From Thermodesulfovibrionales bacterium (GTDB lineage Bacteria; Nitrospirota; Thermodesulfovibrionia; Thermodesulfovibrionales; SM23-35): a DNA stretch of 6,228 nucleotides. Every line of letters starts with the position of its first letter. The first letter of the stretch is position 1. The position numbers and the translations under genes are program-made. The stretch covers positions 1 through 6,228 of the forward strand of contig JALHSV010000603.1 of assembly GCA_022865525.1 (NCBI GenBank), written 5' to 3'. Under the pieces are notes generated by a model. The model saw only the letters and a list, made by a program, of their open reading frames with translations. It searched no databases and was not told the DNA's origin. Positions 1 to 6,000 of this stretch are shown in pieces.

Positions 1-255
1 CAGCCGCGGCTCGATCTCGCAAAAGGACAGGACGTAGACCCGCTCGGGCTTGACAGCCCGCTCGACGGCATTGGTCACTCGCTTTAGCATAACGCCGAGA
101 AGCTGTGCGGTTTTTTTTGGCAATTGGGCCAGGCTGGCCTCCGGCCCCTTCAGCCTTAAAATCAAATAACCGGGTATGGGGCAAGTAGCGCTTTGCTCTA
201 TAGTGAACAACTCATCCTCAAAGACCAAAAATTCTTTCGCCTTACGTCTGCTCAT
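1..255 (-). CDS. HIT-family (histidine triad) nucleotide hydrolase-like protein, N-terminal 85 residues only
   Basis: The gene starts at ATG 255-253 and is still open at the left edge, so only 85 codons are visible. The start is well supported: a consensus Shine-Dalgarno sits 3 nt before it. The residues from about 27 on (PGYLILRLKGPEASLAQLP, then VERAVKPERVYVLSFCEIEPRL) follow the pattern of HIT-fold proteins, where a beta strand and helix lead to a strand 'ERVYV..F.E..P.L' just before the His-x-His-x-His motif. HIT proteins usually hydrolyse or transfer nucleoside phosphates such as dinucleoside polyphosphates or AMP conjugates. The catalytic triad would lie just outside the window, so activity cannot be judged. 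It follows the HEPN-like gene by 1 nt and is probably translationally coupled to it, but it is far richer in G+C (57% at 121-180), which suggests a resident gene rather than part of the A+T-rich island. The family call rests on pattern recall, without a search. Confidence 0.65.
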   Translation of the reverse strand, partial: MSRRKAKEFLVFEDELFTIEQSATCPIPGYLILRLKGPEASLAQLPKKTAQLLGVMLKRVTNAVERAVKPERVYVLSFCEIEPRL

Positions 256-256
256 G

Positions 257-1105
257 TTACCTCCTCGGAATATCATTCTGTGATTGAATCCAACGGATTG
301 CCTGATAGCAAGCAGAATGAGCCGCTTCTGCTTCATCTTTTCCAATGAACAACCGTTCTCCGTGAGCAAGTCGATTCCTTGGCCTTCTCACATGATCATC
401 CCAAGGTTGATACACATCCGCACGTTCAGTTAATCTATAGCCGATAGCATATTGTAAAAGTTCTTTCGTTCGATCTTCGATCTTATTTATTCGTTTTAAA
501 ATATATTTGGACAAATCATTTCCGAATTGGGACGTGAATTTCTCAACCAAAAAGGATTCTAAAAAAGTTTCGAAAGCTACCGCATAATCAATCACTGCCG
601 CTTTATACAACCTGTTTTCATTTTGGGTAATTGCAGAATAAAAATGAATGTGCCAAGCCGGTAGTAAATCAACGTTAATCAATCCATATACCATCCATGT
701 AATATCGACAATAGGTGGTGTGTTACCATGAATTGGAGGTATAGATGTCAGCACTATCATTGATTTAGAAGAAACAAAAGCTTCCTTCGTAAGTACTTGT
801 GCATTCGGAGTTAAGAAGACTTTGCAAATATAATCAATATGCCTTGAGAATTGCACATTTACGGATTCTCCGGGTTTAAGCGTCAAAGTTCCCGATTCAC
901 TGTAATTGGACACAGAAGTTAGCCGCGAAAAAGTATTTTTTGATAGAATTTGTTGGTCTATAGCCTCTTGGTCTTTCAACTCAATTGTATTGCCACATTT
1001 GCAATGAAGTTGACTGCCATCAGAAGAGTTGGACATTTGAAAAGGTTCTTCGGCAGCATATCCACTTAAACCACATTTTTTACATTTAATTGGTTCAATA
1101 AACAT
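257..1105 (-). CDS. Zinc-ribbon plus HEPN-like domain protein, possible RNase
   Basis: This is a 282-residue soluble protein with no signal peptide or membrane segment. Near the N terminus, C8-x2-C11 and C35-x-C37 form a likely zinc ribbon. Residues about 60-150 are beta-rich and not recognised. The C-terminal part (about 160-278) is helical and holds RNRLAHG at 243-249. R243, N244 and H248 give the R-N-x3-H form of the HEPN Rx4-6H motif, and acidic residues E179 and E183 lie in an earlier helix (FETFLESFL), as in many HEPN domains. HEPN proteins with this motif are commonly metal-independent RNases in toxin-antitoxin, abortive infection and CRISPR systems, but some HEPN domains are not catalytic. 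The start codon at 1105 lacks a clear Shine-Dalgarno; the zinc-ribbon cysteines begin at residue 8, so a later start would lose them. It lies 21 nt after the membrane-protein gene and 1 nt before the HIT-like gene. The sequence is A+T-rich like its upstream neighbours. The HEPN call is fairly firm; RNase activity is inferred. Confidence 0.7.
   Translation of the reverse strand: MFIEPIKCKKCGLSGYAAEEPFQMSNSSDGSQLHCKCGNTIELKDQEAIDQQILSKNTFSRLTSVSNYSESGTLTLKPGESVNVQFSRHIDYICKVFLTPNAQVLTKEAFVSSKSMIVLTSIPPIHGNTPPIVDITWMVYGLINVDLLPAWHIHFYSAITQNENRLYKAAVIDYAVAFETFLESFLVEKFTSQFGNDLSKYILKRINKIEDRTKELLQYAIGYRLTERADVYQPWDDHVRRPRNRLAHGERLFIGKDEAEAAHSACYQAIRWIQSQNDIPRR
259..265 (-). promoter_or_regulatory. 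Shine-Dalgarno site for the HIT-like gene, inside the end of the upstream gene
   Basis: The minus strand reads AGGAGGT here, a near-perfect anti-16S match, followed by AAC and the ATG at 255. The site also encodes the last Arg codon and part of the stop codon of the HEPN-like gene. Ribosomes ending that gene would therefore sit on this site, which favours translational coupling. It also fixes the start of the partial downstream gene. Confidence 0.8.
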
Positions 1106-1126
1106 CTATTTATTGTCTCAAGATGA

Positions 1127-1573
1127 TTAATATGCTTTTACAAATTCAATTAAAAACTGAAACAAAAAGAAGTACCCAATTACAACCAAGATTATTTTCA
1201 AAGTAAAAAAAGTATTTGTTGGCCAATTATACCAACGTGGGGCATCTATATCTGGGTCTTGTTCAATATTACTTATTACATTTTTTGATTTTAATTCTTT
1301 AATTTTTCTTTCGATTTTTTTTTCTTCTTTTCGTGTAAAATATCCCCAAATAATTGTTCCCCAAACATATTGGAAAAGATCAATCAGTATTGAAAGTGCA
1401 AAAAAAATAATTGGATAGAATAATTTCTTTGGCAATCCAAAATGAACTCCATTTACAGTTTTAAATATCCAAATAATCGCAATTCCTGCGAATGAATGAT
1501 TCCTTGCTAATTCACTTGCCTTTCCTGAGAAGTAGTAATAGTGATCTTTTCTCCATTCACTTAATTTCAACAT
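1127..1573 (-). CDS. Small membrane protein of unknown function, two clear transmembrane segments
   Basis: This 148-residue protein is not assigned to a named family. A short N-terminal region (SEWRKDHYYYFSGKASELAR, 5-24) is followed by a moderately hydrophobic stretch (27-40), a strong transmembrane segment at about 51-79, a highly charged linker (81-96, rich in Lys and Glu), a polar loop with DPDIDAPRWYNWP (106-118), and a second transmembrane segment at about 122-144. With two full spans, the charged linker would be expected on the cytoplasmic side by the positive-inside rule. No enzymatic motif is visible. It starts 4 nt after the HU stop codon with only a weak ribosome site, so translation is probably coupled to HU. 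The HEPN-like gene begins 21 nt downstream. A run of nine A residues encodes part of the Lys-rich linker. In a defence setting it could act as a membrane effector or anchor, but nothing in the sequence proves this. Confidence 0.7.
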   Translation of the reverse strand: MLKLSEWRKDHYYYFSGKASELARNHSFAGIAIIWIFKTVNGVHFGLPKKLFYPIIFFALSILIDLFQYVWGTIIWGYFTRKEEKKIERKIKELKSKNVISNIEQDPDIDAPRWYNWPTNTFFTLKIILVVIGYFFLFQFLIEFVKAY

Positions 1574-1577
1574 ATTT

Positions 1578-1883
1578 TCATTTAACTCTATTTTTTAATG
1601 CTTTTCCTGCTTTAAAAACCGGAACATTCTTAGCTTTAATTGAGATCCGCTGCTTTGTTTTTGGGTTGATTCCAGCCCTGGCTTTGCGATGCGCTACTGC
1701 AAATGTACCGAAGCCAATAAGTGTGACCTTTTTTTTCTTTTTTAAAGAATGAGAGATGGCATCAAGGAATGCATTAACAAGCTTTTCAGTTACAGAAACC
1801 TTCAAATTCGCATTTTCGGCAATGGCTTTAACCAATTCAGTTTTATTCATCTCATTCTTTCTTGCCCCTCCGCTTCCAGTCAT
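1578..1883 (-). CDS. HU-family DNA-binding protein with an 11-residue N-terminal extension
   Basis: The protein is a histone-like HU/IHF-family dimer subunit that binds and bends DNA in the nucleoid. From M12 (MNKTELVKAIAENANL) it has the normal 90-residue HU layout: an N-terminal helix pair, then IGFGTF (56-61), and a DNA-binding arm with RKARAGINPKT (66-76), where the Asn-Pro at 73-74 includes the intercalating proline. The end, VFKAGKALKNRVK, is also typical. The start at 1883 is chosen because AGGAG lies at a normal distance upstream, whereas M12 (ATG 1850-1848) has no good ribosome site. This leaves the extra leader MTGSGGARKNE. A Lys run (48-52) is encoded by two A-rich slippery heptamers. 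HU lies 98 nt after the protease gene and probably has its own promoter as well. The family call is secure; chromosomal housekeeping copy versus element-borne copy cannot be told from here. Confidence 0.93.
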   Translation of the reverse strand: MTGSGGARKNEMNKTELVKAIAENANLKVSVTEKLVNAFLDAISHSLKKKKKVTLIGFGTFAVAHRKARAGINPKTKQRISIKAKNVPVFKAGKALKNRVK

Positions 1884-1890
1884 TATATTT

Positions 1891-1895
1891 CTCCT
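1891..1895 (-). promoter_or_regulatory. Shine-Dalgarno site that sets the longer HU start
   Basis: The minus strand reads AGGAG, 7 nt before the ATG at 1883-1881. No comparable site lies before the canonical HU start at 1850. This is the main evidence for the extended form of the protein. Confidence 0.7.
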
Positions 1896-1917
1896 AATAA
1901 ATTTAAGATATACTTAA

Positions 1918-1946
1918 ATTATAAATCAAATTTAGACTTAATATAA
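1918..1946 (-). promoter_or_regulatory. Candidate promoter for HU: perfect TATAAT, weak -35
   Basis: A perfect -10 hexamer, TATAAT, lies at 1923-1918 on the minus strand and would start transcription near 1911, giving a leader of about 28 nt with the ribosome site intact. At 17-bp spacing the -35 hexamer (1946-1941) is TTATAT, which matches the consensus at only two positions. The 98-nt gap is very A+T-rich, so a chance TATAAT is quite possible. No terminator hairpin separates the protease gene from HU, so read-through from upstream is also likely. Confidence 0.4.
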
Positions 1947-1981
1947 GACGTAAAATTAATTTCCCATTTAAAATTATTCTG

Positions 1982-2743
1982 TTAGTTTCCAATTGAATCA
2001 ATTATTTCCTCAATTAAATATCCATACCACACAGTTCCCAAACCCAGAGGTTCTTCTCCCGATGGCAGACTAATTCCAAGAGTTGCCGAATGAACTCCAA
2101 GGAAATACATTGGCGATCCGGTTAAAAGGGTTGCATCTCCCTTCTCATCTGGCCAAATGTTTTTTGGTTTTGTTATTACCGGACTGCCACTCATTCCGGG
2201 ATGAAGATTTGCGTCCACTAGAAAAAACTGATTATCCTGGAAATCAACACCATAAACACTTGATATCATAGCATTTCGAACAATTGGAAGATTATGTTTT
2301 ATATCTGATAAGCCTCTTGGAAATCCTATTATCATTACATCTTCACCTGGTTGAATCACAAAATTTTTAGGGAAAAAATTTCCTGAAGAAATTCCTTTAA
2401 TAAAATGTCCTTCTTTTATTTTATTTTGATCAATCTCAATAACAGCGACATCAATTTTATTTTTTAAGTAATTTTTATGAACATGCCATTTAGGTACGCC
2501 ATCAGAATAAAGAGGTATATCAAAATTATCATTTTTAGTTAAATCATTTGGATCTGAATGTAACCGGATTCGCAGGGTTTCAGGCTTTATTTTTTTATCG
2601 TCTCCAACAACATGTCTATTGGTTATAAGATAAACAATGTCATTTTTTATATAGAAAAATCCTGTGGCTGATCCAATAGGTTTACCATTTTGAATTTGGA
2701 TAATAAGAGTAACTACTGCAAATATTTCATTGATATTTCCCAT
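1982..2743 (-). CDS. Cytosolic trypsin-like serine protease (S1/Deg-type fold), no PDZ domain
   Basis: The 253-residue protein has the full catalytic triad of the trypsin-like peptidase fold: His44 in TNRHVV, Asp98 in KIDVAVIEID, and Ser185 in HPGMSGSPV, which is the G-x-S-G-S-P form of the nucleophile motif. GFPRG (140-144) lies in the second barrel as in Deg-like and similar proteases. Unlike DegP/HtrA proteins it has no signal peptide and no C-terminal PDZ domain; the hydrophobic start (IFAVVTLIIQIQ, 7-18) looks like the first barrel strand. It should therefore act in the cytosol as a stand-alone protease domain. The start at 2743 is supported by AAGGAGT at 2748-2754. It lies 24 nt after the restriction-modification gene, so the two are probably cotranscribed. 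Its natural substrate is unknown; nearby proteins are candidates only by position. The triad makes the fold call strong; a defence role is an inference from context. Confidence 0.9.
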   Translation of the reverse strand: MGNINEIFAVVTLIIQIQNGKPIGSATGFFYIKNDIVYLITNRHVVGDDKKIKPETLRIRLHSDPNDLTKNDNFDIPLYSDGVPKWHVHKNYLKNKIDVAVIEIDQNKIKEGHFIKGISSGNFFPKNFVIQPGEDVMIIGFPRGLSDIKHNLPIVRNAMISSVYGVDFQDNQFFLVDANLHPGMSGSPVITKPKNIWPDEKGDATLLTGSPMYFLGVHSATLGISLPSGEEPLGLGTVWYGYLIEEIIDSIGN

Positions 2744-2767
2744 CTTTACTCCTTGTCAGCATTCATA

Positions 2768-5700
2768 TCAAAATTCCACCACCTTATCAATTTCCTTCAT
2801 TATACGATCTGTCTCATTCAACGCAACTATGATTTTTTGATAATGGAGAATATCTTCGAAATTCAACTCTCTGCTTTTTCGATCTTTCAGCCACTTCTGC
2901 GCGGGCTGATAGCCGCCGATATAGAATTCCCAGGCGATTTGTGGAACTTTGTCAAAGTATTGGGTTTCGTTTATCCACACTTTGCCTGATTCAAACTTTA
3001 CTTTTGTTACTTTGTTATTACCATTTACAGGATAAGTCGTAATCAGATTATTCACTACAAAGCTTTCCAATAAATGAATCTGCCTGAGCTCACCGCCCAG
3101 TTTGACCAACTTCCAAAATATTTCTGCATTTCCAGGAAAAGGCACACGAGGAAAATCAATTTTAAGAAATTCTTTGTATTTTTCTCGGTAAGTGGGGTTG
3201 TGTATTGTTGCATAGATATAGTCCAAAATATCTATAGGAGCAAAAGTCCCTTCTTTAGATTCTTTTTCAAAGGTAAAGTTTAAAGCTAATTGCTGTGCAA
3301 TTTGCTCAACTATTTCTTGGTTTAGGTTTGGTGATCTTCCGGTTGTTTTAATTATTTTTTGTTCGTTTGAATCGGGATAAACGTAAAGCTGAAAATGATA
3401 TGACCCGGTAGAGCTTTCTGCAGTTTTCATTTCGGATAATGTATTTGTAATGAAAAAATGACTGATTTCTTTGTTCTTTGTCTGCCTGCCCATTACTAAC
3501 GAATAATTTTCAAAAAATGAATGCTTGATTTGATCTTGTCTGTGACGAACAACCAATTCAGTATCATAATAAATGATCCTATTATCGAAAGGACGGTACG
3601 ATAATGATGTGCATTTTGAAGGTGTAAATACATTGTTTTTACTTTGTGATGTACTTAAATAAGTCTCAATTTGAGCCTTCAGTTCTTTCTCATTAAAGCC
3701 AATTAACACAGCATCTTGGTGGGTTTTTATCCCAGCTGCTTTTATTATAAAAAGTTCATTAATTGAAAAGCCGTCATTATAATAGGTCTCGTCTTTAAAA
3801 TCTTTATTTATAAAAAAATAATTAGGTTTTTTGATTTCAAGTTTATTCCATTTCAAAGATTGCAAGTCGTTGCTATTTAGAAAACTATATTTTATTTCTC
3901 TTTTCTCTTGCAAATCATAATGTAAAACTTCTCCGAATTCATTTTTCTTTTTCCCCCTCGTTTTTACATATATATTTATACTAACACCTTGCATGATGTC
4001 GAAAACATTTTCGTCCTTTGAACCATCAGGGCAAACCTCTTTTTTCTTGGCGTTGCCGTGTAAATCCAAAATGTAAATCTTATCAAAGCTTTCTAATAAA
4101 TGCTTACGCATCTGGCGGTGTATAATGCCGTCAATAAAACTATTATTGGAAATATACGCTAAAATTCCTTCTCCATTTTTATCAATGAAATACTGCCCGA
4201 AACGGATGAACTTTATATAATCATCAGACAGCGGTTGAATATTTCTTTCGTTTAAATCCTTTTTGTAATCAGCCGTTAATGCTTCGATCCATTCACTTTT
4301 ATTACTACTGCTTACAGAGTATGGCGGATTGCCCATTACCACCATCACCGGCGTGTCTCTTTTTACATAATTCGCTTCGGTAGATTCTCTGGACAGCCAG
4401 CTGGCAAATAAAGTGCCGGTATCGGGGTGGGCTTCTTCCAAACTGTTGGTCAAAAAGACCCGAAAACGTTGCTGCTTGCTTTCATCTTTTGCTTTATAGC
4501 CGGTTTCGCGCAGCAGCATTTCGAGTTTCAAGTGGCACATGGTGTAAGAGGCCATCAGGATCTCAAAGCCATTCAGCCGCGGGATCAAGTGCTCTTCCAC
4601 ATAATCGGACCAGGCCCCTTCCTGCCCCTGGAATTTTTTGTGAATCTGTCTAATAACTTCGGCCAGGAAGGTTCCGGTCCCGGTGGCCGGATCAAGTATT
4701 TGCACTTTGTGGACTTCTTTTTCAATTGTCTTTCCGGTATTTTCATCTGCCACTTTTATTTTGATCTTGCTGGTATCGGCAAGACCGGAGGAAAGGCCGA
4801 ACTCGCTTTGCAGAATATCGTCCACGGCTCGGACTATAAAATTCACCACCGGCTCGGGCGTGTAATAGACCCCTCTGGATTTGCGCAGCTTCGGATCGTA
4901 GGCAGCAAGAAAAGTTTCGTAAAAATGAATGAAAGGGTCGGCCTGCCCATTGGTTTTACCGAAATCGGAAAGGATCGCCTGCAAATCGGCAGCTCGAAAA
5001 ATATCGGCCAGGTCATCGACGATCCAGACAACGCGGTCATCCAATTGTGCACCGGAAACGTAATCAAAAAGGTTGCGTAAAAAGGGATTCGATTTAGGGA
5101 TAAGTTCCCTGGCCTCCTGGCGGGAGAAATTTTCGAGGGTGATATCATGAAGACGGGCGGCAAAAAGTCCGTAGGCAATGGTTTGCGCGTAAATATCGGC
5201 AAATGTTTTTTCTTTAAGATCATGGATCAGTATGCGCCGGAACGCCTGCAACTGGTCTTTCAGCGAGTTATTCTCATCCTCTTCCATCACCGCCTTGTAC
5301 AAAACCTCCTCCATCAATCTTGCTTTCTGAGCCATCATTTTGGCCAGCTTTTCGGCCGACTTAATGGTCTGTCCTTTGAACTCGCAAAAGTCCCTTATAT
5401 GAGTAGCAAAAGAATCATAGCACTCTGGGTGAATGGATAATTTTCCGTTTTCAATAGAGGCGATCTTTATTTCATGCACCTTCTGGCCGTATTTGTAAAA
5501 GCGGAATTCCAGGTAATCGGTTAAAACAAAATTGTCGAGACTCTGCAAATAACGTTTGATCTGTTCGGACGTTTCCGTTTTGTCCAGATCGATACCGATA
5601 TCCTTAGCCTCGATATAGCCCAGCGGCACCTGTTTTTTCTGGATAATGTAATCCGGGGCTCCGCACTTTTGTCTTTTTGGTTCGTTGGTTACTTGAATCC

Positions 5701-5812
5701 CTTTGACCATCAACAGCATCAAATTCTGCAGATCGGCCCGGTAACTGTGCTCGGTAGAAATGCCAGCAGCATACCGCTGCTTGACCTGCTTTAGATATTC
5801 ATCGATCGGCAT
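2768..5812 (-). CDS. Single-chain restriction-modification enzyme, type ISP-like/IIG: nuclease, N6-adenine methyltransferase and specificity domain
   Basis: The 1014-residue protein should both methylate adenine at its target site and cut unmethylated DNA. The N-terminal part (1-130) is a PD-(D/E)xK nuclease: D54 in GAPDY, then E68-A-K70 in GYIEAKD. A helical connector (about 150-310) follows. The methyltransferase begins near KSRGVYYTPEPVV (311-323, motif X region), with SAM-binding motif I DPATGTGTF (374-382) and catalytic motif IV NPPY (495-498), the gamma-class N6-adenine pattern. Residues about 500-1000 form the target-recognition part and resemble the type ISP C-terminal specificity domain. 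Classical type ISP enzymes such as LlaGI are near 1,570 residues and carry a helicase between nuclease and methyltransferase; that helicase is absent here, so cutting close to the site, as in type IIG, is more likely. The start at 5812 has AGGGAG 8 nt upstream and an in-frame stop immediately before it. Residues about 500-884 are coded by much more A+T-rich DNA than both ends. The recognition sequence cannot be read from the protein. Confidence 0.93.
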   Translation of the reverse strand: MPIDEYLKQVKQRYAAGISTEHSYRADLQNLMLLMVKGIQVTNEPKRQKCGAPDYIIQKKQVPLGYIEAKDIGIDLDKTETSEQIKRYLQSLDNFVLTDYLEFRFYKYGQKVHEIKIASIENGKLSIHPECYDSFATHIRDFCEFKGQTIKSAEKLAKMMAQKARLMEEVLYKAVMEEDENNSLKDQLQAFRRILIHDLKEKTFADIYAQTIAYGLFAARLHDITLENFSRQEARELIPKSNPFLRNLFDYVSGAQLDDRVVWIVDDLADIFRAADLQAILSDFGKTNGQADPFIHFYETFLAAYDPKLRKSRGVYYTPEPVVNFIVRAVDDILQSEFGLSSGLADTSKIKIKVADENTGKTIEKEVHKVQILDPATGTGTFLAEVIRQIHKKFQGQEGAWSDYVEEHLIPRLNGFEILMASYTMCHLKLEMLLRETGYKAKDESKQQRFRVFLTNSLEEAHPDTGTLFASWLSRESTEANYVKRDTPVMVVMGNPPYSVSSSNKSEWIEALTADYKKDLNERNIQPLSDDYIKFIRFGQYFIDKNGEGILAYISNNSFIDGIIHRQMRKHLLESFDKIYILDLHGNAKKKEVCPDGSKDENVFDIMQGVSINIYVKTRGKKKNEFGEVLHYDLQEKREIKYSFLNSNDLQSLKWNKLEIKKPNYFFINKDFKDETYYNDGFSINELFIIKAAGIKTHQDAVLIGFNEKELKAQIETYLSTSQSKNNVFTPSKCTSLSYRPFDNRIIYYDTELVVRHRQDQIKHSFFENYSLVMGRQTKNKEISHFFITNTLSEMKTAESSTGSYHFQLYVYPDSNEQKIIKTTGRSPNLNQEIVEQIAQQLALNFTFEKESKEGTFAPIDILDYIYATIHNPTYREKYKEFLKIDFPRVPFPGNAEIFWKLVKLGGELRQIHLLESFVVNNLITTYPVNGNNKVTKVKFESGKVWINETQYFDKVPQIAWEFYIGGYQPAQKWLKDRKSRELNFEDILHYQKIIVALNETDRIMKEIDKVVEF

Positions 5813-5839
5813 CTATTCTGCTCCCTGTGCAATGGTTAC

Positions 5840-5995
5840 TCATTTATTCCGGACAAACTCCCACCACTGGCTTATTCGTTTTCCTTTCTGCTGCAGGAAA
5901 TCCCCACCTCTCTTTTTCGTCTGGCATCCCAATGGATTGTGGCAAAATAGGGAAAAATTGTCAAGGGTAACTGGCAGTGATTTTTTTAGGGAAAA
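5840..5995 (-). other. Unexplained 51-codon open frame across the promoter and leader
   Basis: Between a TGA at 5998-5996 and a TGA at 5842-5840 one minus-strand frame stays open for 51 codons. Its translation looks protein-like, with SLPVTLDNFSLFCHNPLG in the first half and KGKRISQWWEFVRNK at its end. It has no ATG; a TTG at 5932-5930 would give 30 residues, and no ribosome site precedes it. It overlaps the promoter for the restriction gene. It could be a remnant of a longer gene, a dispersed intergenic repeat that happens to be open, or chance. I do not recognise it as a named family and do not call it a working gene. Confidence 0.3.
5936..5964 (-). promoter_or_regulatory. Sigma70-type promoter for the restriction-modification gene
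   Basis: A perfect -35 hexamer TTGACA (5964-5959) is followed, at the ideal 17-bp spacing, by CACAAT (5941-5936), a 4 of 6 match to TATAAT. Transcription would start near 5929, giving a leader of about 117 nt before the ATG at 5812. The gene just upstream ends at 6049, so the promoter lies in the intergenic gap. It probably drives the restriction enzyme and the protease, and perhaps the genes beyond. The promoter is inside an unexplained open frame (5840-5995). Confidence 0.6.
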
Positions 5996-6000
5996 TCACT
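5976..6000. repeat. Perfect 9-bp inverted repeat just upstream of the promoter
   Basis: Arms AGTGATTTT (5976-5984) and AAAATCACT (5992-6000) are exactly complementary around a 7-nt loop (TTTAGGG). The nearer arm ends 11 nt before the -35 hexamer. This position suits a regulator-binding operator. As RNA it could also form a hairpin at the 3' side of the gene ending at 6049, but the minus strand has no U tract after it and the stem has only three G-C pairs, so it is a poor intrinsic terminator. No regulator gene is seen in the window. Confidence 0.5.

Noticed and set aside
1927..1934. TAAATTTG, a match to the Bacteroidota -7 element TAnnTTTG
   Set aside because: There is no TTG at the expected upstream distance, and such a match is easily found by chance in A+T-rich DNA. 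It is not used to infer the lineage.
1884..1981. Terminator or tRNA between protease and HU
   Set aside because: The gap has no G+C-rich hairpin and no cloverleaf; only A+T-rich DNA with a TATAAT.
4427..5080. 217-codon plus-strand open frame
   Set aside because: It lies wholly antisense to the nuclease-connector-methyltransferase part of the restriction gene, whose motifs are clear. It has no recognisable domain.
4843..5223. 126-codon minus-strand open frame in another phase
   Set aside because: It overlaps the restriction gene in a different frame and its product is a low-complexity Pro/Ser/Phe-rich string typical of a shadow frame.
5844..5927. 27-codon ATG frame in the leader, ending in TAA and overlapping a second ATG
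   Set aside because: The ATG would be almost at the predicted transcript start and has no ribosome site; no sign of a leader peptide for attenuation.
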